Origin: Leptoclinus maculatus
Taxonomy: Eukaryota > Chordata > Actinopteri > Perciformes > Stichaeidae
NCBI GenBank assembly: GCA_032191485.1
Contig: JAVDOI010000007.1
Coordinates: 24,110,387-24,174,386, forward strand
Direction of reading: 5' to 3'
Length of the DNA: 64,000 nt
Position 1 is the stretch's first letter. Each line of letters starts with the position of its first letter. The position numbers and the translations under genes were made by a program. The notes beneath the pieces were generated by a model. The model was not told where the DNA came from and did no database searches. It worked only from the letters and a program-made list of their open reading frames with translations. Below, in pieces: positions 24,639 to 35,618 of the stretch.

Positions 24639-25221
24639 GAAGTTTGATGGAATTCATTGTCATCAGTTTAAACACACTTTAAAACCAACTAAACAACAAC
24701 TAAAGACATTTTGATAGCTGTGTTACACAACACTCAGATGCTGTATGTGCTGTTTTTTAATAGGAAACGTGTTGGCAAATATTTGTGTGCAAAAGCTTTA
24801 TATTAGAGCCTCCAAGTTGGACATTAATGTATAATATGTATTGTGCAACTATGCCAGAATGTACCGGTGATGGTAAAGTATTTTTTTGTTTTGTTAAGAT
24901 TTGTATGTGACATATGACATTTTTGTAAATATATATTTTTACTCTTTTTTTATACTGGAGGCAGCTGCTCGGAGATGCATTTAATTAATTTCACCCGGTT
25001 TGAAAGTGTTACACAACTTGCTGCTCCTTCCTCTCGCTGTCACGTTGACTTCGATCACTCCACTTGTGTCAAAGACTGCGAGCAGCTGCACGACGACCGT
25101 CAACGCGTGGACACATTTGTATACTCTTGTCCCTCTGCTGAGTACATGGCAGGCTTTGCTTTGTGCCACAGAGCATCCGTGTGTCCGAATTGTATGTTTA
25201 TTTTCTGTGTGTGTGCGTGTG

Positions 25222-25284
<63 letters not shown>

Positions 25285-25860
25285 CATGGAGTATGGCAGC
25301 AAAGGAGGGGGTGAGTTGGAGACCTAAAAGAAAAAGAAATGCTGTTGCAAATCGCCTTTCTGGGTCGGAGTGCGGAACAGAGGGCTCGTACTGCTGAGGA
25401 GAAAAATCGTGACAGCCGGTTGTGCTGAAACATCCAGCGTTCATGTGCATGTAGATGTTAAACCGTTTATTAAAGCGATGAAAAAAAAAATCAAATGCCT
25501 GTCTGACTGTTTATGTAACACACACATCACATTTCATCTTTGGATGGGGAACATACTACAATGGGGAGGGGGATACTCTCGCGAGAGTAAAAAAAAAAGA
25601 AAAGAAGCGAAAGTTGGACTGGGTATTGTAGTTTTTCCTGTTTGGGGAGCCTGCACCTGCCTATGTTGCAACAGAGGTGAGTGTGGAAGTAGTTATGTGG
25701 CGAAACACGTGCGGATATGTGCGCTAAGATGCCTCACTGCACCTGCTCCCACATTTTTGTCGTGGTTATCAGCAGTATGATGCAGGCGGAATACCTAAAT
25801 AGACGAGTGACTCATGTCTAGGTGGGAGCAAGCTGACCTCACAGACTGGCACCACTTTAG
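24634..25860. other. Intergenic stretch upstream of hsd17b12
   Basis: No gene recognised. Near 25370-25780 the DNA becomes less AT-rich and several overlapping frames open, but none has a recognisable domain or splice pattern. It is treated as upstream flank. Confidence 0.5.
25225..25279. repeat. (AG)n microsatellite, about 27 units
   Basis: Uninterrupted purine dinucleotides preceded by a short GT run, a purine/pyrimidine mirror tract. Confidence 0.96.
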
Positions 25861-26418
25861 CCAATAAACTGCCTCCCAGTGCCCTCCGAGGGGCGGGAGA
25901 AGCAGCACATATTTCACCAATGAGAGCATTCTTTCATTCATAAAGCGGTGTGGGCAGTTTTTTCTTTTTTTTCCGAAAGCGTGGGTTTGGAGGGTTTCAT
26001 AATCCTGACTGAAACCGACAAACCTGCTCCGGTGAGAGCCAATGACAGACTCCGGATGGGATCTGCCGTAATGTTTGCCCAATCGCTCCTCGTCCCGGTC
26101 TCCCTTTGACCCACCCTGTTTCATAGAGAAAATCGAATGAATGGGGGAAGCTCTGGGCGATGATCGACGCGCAAATGCATCCAACCGGCGGGGCGGATCA
26201 ACTGAGGGACGCCTCCTGCAGCCAGTGAGGAGCAGAGGAGGGCGGGACGGAGTAAGGGGGGTGGGCGGTGCACTTTAAATCAGGCTAGACAAGTGTTGGG
26301 GGAGTTGGGGGAGTGTGCGCGCGTGTGTGTGTGTGTGATGCTACAACCTCCTTATAAAGGGACTCTCTCTCACGTTGTGGCTTGGAAATTAGAGCACATT
26401 GCCTAAAATTGAGGTCTC

Positions 26419-26420
<2 letters not shown>
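25861..26420 (+). promoter_or_regulatory. hsd17b12: Proposed hsd17b12 promoter
   Basis: Four CCAAT boxes lie on the + strand at 25861-25865, 25917-25921, 26039-26043 and 26079-26083. GGGCGGG-type GC boxes lie at 25891-25897 and near 26240-26246, with GGGCGG near 26263. A TATAAA lies at 26353-26358, about 124 bases before the start codon, so a start of transcription near 26385 is plausible. CCAAT and GC boxes are the usual binding sites of NF-Y and Sp1. No ATG lies between the presumed transcription start and the start codon. The call rests on motif content and position only. Confidence 0.6.

Positions 26421-26446
<26 letters not shown>
26313..26446. repeat. Opposed GT and CA tracts around the TATA-like box
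   Basis: GTGTGCGCGC followed by GT repeats (about 26313-26337) and CA repeats (26419-26446) are complementary and flank the TATA-like box and the presumed transcription start. The CA tract would lie in the 5' UTR of hsd17b12. Confidence 0.9.
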
Positions 26447-26450
<4 letters not shown>

Positions 26451-26481
26451 CGCACACGCCGAGTCGCCGAGAGCCGCAACC

Positions 26482-29400
26482 ATGAGCTGGATGAACGTTG
26501 AGGAGACGCTTCGCAGGGCCGAGGCGCCTCTCTTCTGGGTCGGCGCGTTCACCGTGGCCTCCCTGGCGCTGTGGCTGCTCTACAGGCTGCTCTCGGGCTT
26601 TAGGATCTGGGTCTTGGGAAACGGGCAGCTGCTCTCTCCGAAGCTGGGCAAATGGGCAGGTGAGTTCGGGTTCACATCAGCTTCCACGCCACCTACATCA
26701 CGGTCACGAAGAGGGCAGCTCACAAAGTAGGCAGGTGGACTCGACGTGCAAACACCAGAACGAGTTTTTTTTCATTTTTTTTAGCTCAAACTTCACTTTG
26801 GCACAAAGGAGAGCTGCATTCTGGTGCGTTTTTTTGTGTGTGGCTTAATTCAAGGGGAGGTTGATGTTGCGTAACAAGCGCAGGTAAGCAGCTGATTGAC
26901 TGGCAAGATAATGGTCCTTATTAGCTCAATTGGGTTTTTTTTCTTCTCCCTTCCCCAGTCAAACACAGCACCGTCTGCTGTGAGGGGCTCCAGTCAGCGT
27001 TTTCACCCACATTTTGGAAGCAGTGAAGGGGGGGGTGTGTGTGTGTGTGTGTGGGGTGGGGGGGGGGGCAGGGGGGGATACCCCACATTGGTGAGCCAGG
27101 AGCCAAATTGCGCAGGCTATGCGCACTTTTCAGAGAGCTGTGTGTTATGTGGGTGAGCTCTCTCTCAGCCAGCGCACTACTGAACCACATTAGCCCATCC
27201 GCAGGATGTAGGACAAACCCATATGTCCAGTTAAAACGTGACTTACATAGAGATCATTTTTTATAGCCTTTGACTTCTCAAAATATGTCACATTGGGGTT
27301 GTTTGTCCCACAAATTGTCACTTGTGTTGATACTACTGTTTTTTTTTTTTTACTTTGTATATTTTTTTGATCAGGCGGTGTTTTGTCACGCTTCTGCTTG
27401 TGTCGTCGGTTTCTTGTCCCATTCCGTTTGCCCTCCACGTTAGATAAGATGAAAGCCTCTTTAATTGGATTTCACTCTATATTGTACTTTTCTAACGTGA
27501 TTGGACACATTGAGAGCGAGTTAGCAGTCAAATTAAAGTGTATTTTGGTTTGGTAGAGAGTGGTCTCATAGGAATCGCCCTGCCATGGCTTGACCCACTT
27601 CTCCAGTCTCCTGTTTGGTGAAGACTGCTGCGTCTGGAGCCTCTTGCTGCGCAATTTTACCAAGCGCTCCCCTTCGCATCTGGGATAGGTTGATAATCTC
27701 CCTCTTAACACCCACTAAACCAGGCGACCCGGATGATTTGAATGCTTGTTGTTGTCTCTTTTTCTTGTAATAACCCAGATGTTTATCTGCACCGTGACGT
27801 ACTTTGCCTTCAAATCGTCGTTTTTTTTAATGAATGGAGCGTTTAATTGATGCCCTGTGCGCCATAAGAGGCTATGGAACGCCTGACGCAAAGGTAGGGT
27901 GCCTTAAGGAATGACTAATGTACGTTTCTTTGTGATTCTGCTGGAATATGCGGAGGAATGCCGGTGCACACCGATGAGTCATGCGCTTGTTCATCGCTTC
28001 GTCATCCATTGGTCATATAGAAATTGTGATATCACCCCCCCTCCCCTTCCCTCCACCTCCTGCACCCCCAGTATCTTGTCAGATGTAGCTCTAACTTGGC
28101 ACTTTTGGTAACCAGAAATGATTCCTAGTGATTTTTTTTTTGGTGCAGGAAAGAACATTTCTGAGTTGTTTTTAAAAGTATACTTTGTCCAATATAATCC
28201 CTGTGATTCTGTGGAACTGAGTTCTAAGAGTGCAGGAAATGGTCCAGTCTAAACTGTCAGTTTTAGAAAGTATTCTTACTTAACTGATCTAAAGGTTCAT
28301 GAAAACTATAACTTTTCCACACTGGTCACATTCATTTCATATTTTCATTTTCTTTAACAAGTAAACTTGCACGCCACTCCCTGAAACCAGTTCTTGGCAC
28401 CAGTCTGACATGCCAACGGTTGCAGCCATGGCAGGAAGTGAACAGGTGGAGGAGGGGAGATGTTTGTCCTCAGCTGGTTGTACCAGATGTGCAGGTCTGG
28501 CTTGCTCAGGCAGTGGTGTGATTTCTTCATTAAAGACACGTCAAGTGGTGCCACTCCATGTCCCCACCTTTTCACTGAAAGACAGAGGCATCTGTTGCAA
28601 CAAGTTTAACAGCCTTTAACCATTGAATAGTGCCGGTATTGTGCTTTAGTTCAATGCCCAGGGTGTATATGTGAAACCACAGAAACTGCATTGGCAGGAG
28701 TTTCAGTCTTTGATGTATTTTCTTCCACGTCCCTTCTGAATCCACTCTTTCTTGCTGTGCAGTTACACAATACCTCGTCTACGCATGGCAGTACATGTTC
28801 ACTCATTGGAAAGTGTCTTTTGTGGAAAACCTTTTGAAGTTAAAAAAAAAAATCCTCATTCGCCTCTTTTTTCCTTTTTTAAGGAATTTCGCTACATAAA
28901 CATTCTGTCATTTTAAACAAATACTTTTGTAGTTGGACTGAGAAATAAGCCACTGGTTTGGTATCTTTACATTTTTTACTTCATGTGATAATAAAAGAAG
29001 ATATTGGCTAGTCAAGCAAGTTATTACCCTCCCTATTTTTCACCCATAGAAGGAATTCTTTGACGACCATGCTTTTTAGAAAAATGTCCCACCCCTGGCC
29101 ACTTGGCTAATCCTTTAAACATGTGCTTTTCTATGTGCACATGGCTGTTGTTGCAACACAGGAGACAACTGGTCAGACCGGTTTGAGTGTGTTGCAGGCA
29201 TAGACTGTATATAAGAAGGGTTGCAGGTGACTGAGTTAAAGTTTGCCTGGAAAGCAGTTTGCTCAGATAAGAGTTAAACCCTCCCCATTTTAATCCTTTT
29301 TTTTTGTTTAGAGTTTTTCGCGTTATCACTGCACATCTTTCTGTGCTAAAGCTCTGCAGCTCTCGCATGCAGAGCAGAGCAGGGATTTCACAGGAGTTCC

Positions 29401-32400
29401 TCTGCTGGTCTTCCCCTTAGTGGAGGAGACTCCTAGTGGCAGAGCAGGAGCACTGCAGCATGATGGAAGGCGGCTTCCCCAGCCTCTCTATACTGCACTG
29501 TGCATCCATCCACAGCATATTCACCCTCCCCACCTCCTGTCAGCCCAATCCATGTCTGCAGCTCAGTTTTTCTTGTCGTTTTAACCTTGAGTGGAGGAAT
29601 GGTAGTTTTTATCATGGCACATTTTGTGTTTTAATTTCTTAGCAGATTTAGAAGAAGACCAACAGGTGCGTCAGAGGAATGAGAGATTCCTGGATGTTGG
29701 GATATTTAGTTATTATTTTGAAAGGTTATTTCTTGGTATTTTAGCTGGTTTTTTTTTATGATGCAGTGTTCAACATGTCTGCTTTTATTTCCAGTGGAGC
29801 AGCTGGAATACTGGAATGTGTAGTGGTGCCCCGTTTTCTCCTCTCCGCTCGCTCCACTCTTAGCCCCCAGCATCTCGTATTATGTAACGGAGCTGGTGTC
29901 TGCTCTGTTGTGTGAGTGTAAAACTCCATTACAGGGAAGTAAATTAGACCAAAGGGAGCTTTTTGTGGGGGGGGCATGTGCCTTAGAAGTGCCCCCTCCC
30001 TTTTGACATCAGAGTTAATTGAGAAAATGGTCCCATTATGTAAGACGGATGCAGCCATTCATCAGCACGAGAGTGACAAAGACTTGGGTCAGCACTTGCG
30101 AAAGATTTTAGTTTGAGGTTCCATTTGACTCCGGGAGTGAACATTAGGGGCGTGCACGTTTATTTAACACATACTGCAGGCGAATTAGAGTCACAGGGCG
30201 GCTTTTAATTATGAGAGAATACATTCTTAGGTATATTTTATGAATAGGCATTAGGCTTCATTCATGGTACGGAAAATGCACACGTGAATGAAATGTATTC
30301 TTGTATGTGCGTTTCAACTGAGGCAGGGTCTCCACTTCTTCATCCTTGTGAATGTGCTTCCCCCTAGTGCTTTGTATGAGAGGGAGAGAGAGTGTGTGTG
30401 TGTAGGCGAGAGAGAGAGAGAGAGAACACTGCTGTTCATGTGATGAACACGCTCTGTGACACGTGCCGGAGCCAGGGATGCTGGGTAAAAAAAAAAAAAA
30501 AGGAGAAAAAAAATAAATCCTCTGCATCTCCCTCATTTCAAGCTCTTCTCCACCCCCCCCCCCCCCCCTCACTCCCTCCACCTCTCCTTTCAGGCTACAG
30601 TACCATCTTCCTCTGAGCGTGTTGTTTTTCTCTCTAGTTTCACTTCTCTCACATTCTCCATCCATCTCTATTTGTGTTCATTTATTTTAATTTTTTTTAA
30701 ATACTCTCGTTCAATGAGCAACAAAGTCATCTATTTGCAATTTTGTTGTTTGTGTTCGTATTAATACTGCAGCTTCACAAACACTTCAATGTTAGTTATT
30801 ATTGTGGGTTTTCTGACCACTGCCGAGACTACGTGAACATTTCTAGATATAACTTGTCAGTAACGTTCTTTAAACAAATTATTAGTTGAATGCTCTCGTG
30901 CTGCAACTTTTCATCATTGATCAATATGCTGGCTATTGTCTCGATTAATCGTTCGGTCTATATGTCAGAAAATGCCCACAAGAAAGCCTGTATTATTTCC
31001 TAGAGCCCAAAGTGACGTCTTGAAATTGCTTGTGTCCAACCAACAGTCTAAAAACACAAAGATAATCAGGTTTACTGTCAAATAAGAGGAAGAAAAGCAG
31101 CAAATACTCTTAATTTTAATGGCTAAAACAAGGTAATGTTTGGTGTGATTTATTGATTACTAACTCTGTCCATCAGCTATAGTTGACTTATCATCCCTGC
31201 TCTGAAATGATTATTTGAATTCTTTCCATAAATGGGATATTGAGTGAAGTAAAGTGGTAGCGTGAGTTTCGTTAGTCTGACAATTATTCCCACATTTGGT
31301 CTTTTTAAACCTTCTACTGTCGGTTTAATTTTGAACTTAACCCAAGTTTGCTCAACTCTCCTGCTGAACCACATTTCACACACTCCCTAAAACAACAAGG
31401 GCATCGAGTGCAATACTAAAAAAGCTGCTCAGTCTCGTTCTCCAAACACAAAACTGGACCACTAGCATATTTGGAATTAGTGGTTTATTGCTGCTGTCTG
31501 TCAAGTGACACATTCCTACGTCGGTTTCAAAACCCCAAAAGTCGTTTATTTGTTAAATGGTCTCGTGCTGCAACTTTTGATCAACTTTCTTTCAGCGGTC
31601 TATTGTCTCCATTAATCGTTCGGTCTATGATGTCAGAAAATGCCCACAAGACAGTCTAAGTTCCTACAGCCCATCTTGAAATTGCTTGTATGTCCAACCA
31701 ATATATCTAAATATCTATATGATGAAGTAAACTGGTATTAGTGTGAGTTTCCTTAGTCAGAGAATTATTCCCGCTTTTGGTCTTTCTAAGCCTTCTGCTG
31801 TTGGTTTGATTTAGACTTTGAACTTAACTCAAGTTTGCTCAACTCTCCTGCTTAACCACATTTTACACACGCCCCAAAACAACAAGGGCATCGAGTGCAA
31901 CAATAAAGCTGCTCAGTCTCGTTCTCCAAAAACACAATACTGGACCACTAGCATATTTAGAATTAGTGTTTTACTGCTGCTGTCTGTTAAGTGACGCCTT
32001 TCTACGCCGGTTTCATTCCAACATGCCAGAAAGGCATGTTGCTTCTGTTGAAATGTACTCGCAAGGTGTTTGCGTCAGTCTTTTGTGGGCCAATCCTGAG
32101 AAGAATGTATGAGGTCATGTTCTCATTGAAGTCATTGTGTAACCGTAGAAGCCACATCAATAACCTGAGACGCGTTTATTGGATCCTCACACAGATGGTA
32201 CGTTTTAGGACCTGGGTTTTGATTTTAAGGTTTTTTTAATTTTTTTTTGCGATGGGAGTTTCGGTCAAACTGTTTGACTGTCAGGTGATTTGGCTGTAAG
32301 CTCATGAACCCTTGATGGATGAAATAGTATCTGTTCGTAGGAACAGTCTTTTTTTAAATACAAGCTACTCTTAAAGTATCTTTTAATTTTAAAGGATCTT

Positions 32401-34363
32401 CGCATCAATTTCTTTTCATCAATTTGTCTTGCGTCACAAATGGCCTTTTCGGTCGTGCAGCAGTGACGGCCGAGTGTTTCCATACCTCCCACCAAAGACT
32501 CCAGCAGGTGATTTCACTGATTAACACTCCTTCAGTCAGAGAGGACGGACTAATGAAGTGAAATCACCTGCTGTCTGCTTAGTTTGAACTGAAATCCACA
32601 GTCTGTCCTTAATGCCCCCCCCCCCGGTCAAACAGCTAAAGTTTGTTCTCTGCACAGAAAGTCTCAATCCAAGTAATTGTGGTGAAGGAAACCATTGATT
32701 TTTAAACGAGCCATGTGACTGGAGGAGGGAGGAGAGGGGGGGGGGGATGCGACTCTTTTTTTTGCTCTGTTCCCAAATATAGATGCTGCTTCTATCTTGG
32801 GCAGCTCTGAAGTACATGTTCTCTTTCTCCGTCTCTCACCCTCCCTCCCCTCATGTCTCCCTCTCCTCCCCCGGCCCGATCAAGCTTTATTTTTGTCTAC
32901 TTTTGTATCACCCATGTGACTTTCCTCCCCTGCTATTTAAAGCAGCCAGTGTCTGTGTGTGTTTTGAATGTCGAAGGTGGGCGGATGGAGAATGGAGTGT
33001 GTGTGTGTTTTTTGGTGAGGGTTGAAAGGGAGGGGGGGGGGGGGGGGGGGGCCCTGTCTTTGGATCTTCTGCTGCATCCCTCCCTCCATCTTTTTTTTTT
33101 TTTTTCTTTTTCTTTTCTCTCCCTCTGAGGTGGGAGGGGCTGCTCGTTGATAGGCGAGTTTGGGGTGCGACAGATTATATAACTGCACGTAACGAGAGCG
33201 TACGGGGCATACAAGGACCGCAGTCTGTCCTCACTGAGAATCTTAATTGGGGATTTGGTGGGGTGGGGTGGGGGGGGATTGTGCTCATTTTAGCTCTGTC
33301 TCGCTCTCTTTGCATAGGAAGTTGAATCCAAAATAAACCCATCACCCCGTGGGTAACCGATAGTCAAGACCATACCAGCATTCTCTACAACTAAACACAC
33401 ATCCGCTTATTTTACTAATCAGCACACCAGAATAATCAGGGAATTAAAAAGAAATCTGAATCTCTATAAAGATGATAACATGAGTTGCTCATCCTCGCAC
33501 ACATGCCTTCTGTCGTGCATTCAACGTTGATCTAAATCAAAAGATTCTTCTCATGTGTCAGTGGGTTTTTGTGGTCGCCCTGTTTAGTTGTGTTTTTTTT
33601 TTCCCCCACTGCTCATCAGATCAGATCTTGTGTTTTTTGTTTCATTATCTCCCAGCCTGCAGTGCTCATCTGGGCTTTAGGTGGAGGGCTGAGGATGCAG
33701 CAGCCTGGTCGTCGTGGTGATGCTGATGGTGGTGGGGGATCTTGTTGGTATTCAGGTGCTGCGGCAGGCAGCCAGGCAGGCAGGCAGCTCCCAGACGAGG
33801 CAGTGCAGGCGCGCTGCTATTTTTACTCCTCCTGCTGCTTTTTTTAGACCCTCGGAATAGTGAGCAGGCAGCGGCAGGGGCTGCTCCACTGCTGAGGAGG
33901 GAGGGAGGGAGGGAGGGAGACAGAAAAGGCTGGGGGATGTCAATACCTCTGGACGTGATGTGCAGCACTGAGCACGGCGGAGCTGCGGTGCAAATGCGCC
34001 CCCGTCAGGCCGCTTCGGAGCCAGCATGCTGGACCAGTAAGGCGTTGGGATGGATGGAGGGGAAACTGGGAATGAATGAGAGCCAGCAGTGCGCGCATCC
34101 CCCTCCTCCAGCACACGCATGAATACATTCATGGATTTACACGCGGCTCTTCCCCGGCCTCTCCCAAATCTCCATCTTCTTCTTTTTTTTCCTCCTTTTC
34201 TTTCTCCATTGTACACACATCACTCTCATACGTGGTTGCCCCGTCAACACACATTCAACCCTTTGTTGTCGGTGTGCGTGCGTCTTCTCCGATCGTCAGG
34301 AGCGCTGCTGTCAGTCACGTGCTCTCTTGCGTAGATCTCTTTTTTTTTTTTTTTTACATTACA

Positions 34364-34394
<31 letters not shown>

Positions 34395-35580
34395 CACAGA
34401 TGTAATGCGTTGCTCACGTGAGGGGAATTAATTCCTGCTGGGAGCACTGGGGTGTTTGATGTACAAGCGGAACACAATGTCCAAAAATACCATTGTACGG
34501 TTCTGTCACTGTGGAAAGAGTTGACTTTTTTTATTTCCCTCTCTGTCGTTTGTGCAGTGTCCAGCGTAGATTCATTAAATAATTAGTGGGAGGAGTGTAG
34601 CCATTCACAAGTACAGCACGAGGGTCTGGGGGGTTGTGGGGACTGGGCATTAGACCCGGGGGGGGGGGGGTAAATTCAAAGTGAAATAGAGGTATTATTT
34701 GCAAACCGTCTCCACCAAATCTGGCCTCCCACTTCAGATAAAACTAGTAGACATCTGTCCAAAATAGTTTGAGTTTGAATGTTTCAAGTCACCTTATCGT
34801 AAAAATTATTGTAGTTTACAATTTTTTTTTAGTTTGATTACAAACGTAATCATGTGCCCTGACAGCATGCGACTGTTTTGCGAAAAGATTGATTTTAATG
34901 AGTGTAAAGGCCCATTCTCAGGTTTTTAGTGATGAGACAATCAAGTGATTAGTGAGATCAGAAGATAGGAGTTAAGACTGACCCGGTTTTCTTTTAAAAT
35001 GCACGGCATGCGTAGCCTGAACTCGAGTCTGACACATTGCATATGTTCTTTACTGTTCAAACGGTCATGCCACACACGCGTGTGTTTCGGTGCATAACAC
35101 ATTCTTGCATGCAAGGTGCAACTCTCTGCACCTGAAACTGTCATGCGAGCAGGTGACAGCCCAGCGGCCTTTCTTTGGGGTACATTTCTGTCCTATGTGA
35201 CAGGAATGTGGCTCTTCTTGTTGTAGTTTTGTGTCTTTTTTTTTTTTTCTTGTTCAGTTTCAGGCGACAGTCATTTCTTCCTCCTCGACGGTCCCGTAAG
35301 GCATAGTTAGAGAAGCTATTCCTCATCAGTCAGTCCTCACTTGTTGGGAACAACATGTCTCAGAAAAAGGTTGTCTGGCTGTTGCCATCTAGCAACCTTG
35401 TAACTCCGGTCGCGTTGACTTTTCATGATCTAAACGGTTTCATCATCCTCCTCTCAAAACTTGCATGACTCTCACCAGAGAGGAGGCAGATTTGTTTTTA
35501 TTACAGTTCCTGGCGAGTTGACATTTTGGAAATATTAGGTTTATATCAGCCACGATGTGTAATATGTCCAATGTTCTTCT

Positions 35581-35618
<38 letters not shown>

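Noticed and set aside
33569..34216. Several overlapping frames on both strands in hsd17b12 intron 1
   Set aside because: They fall in a GC-richer segment with CAGG and GGGA repeats. No domain, no consistent splice borders, and the host gene is complete without them.
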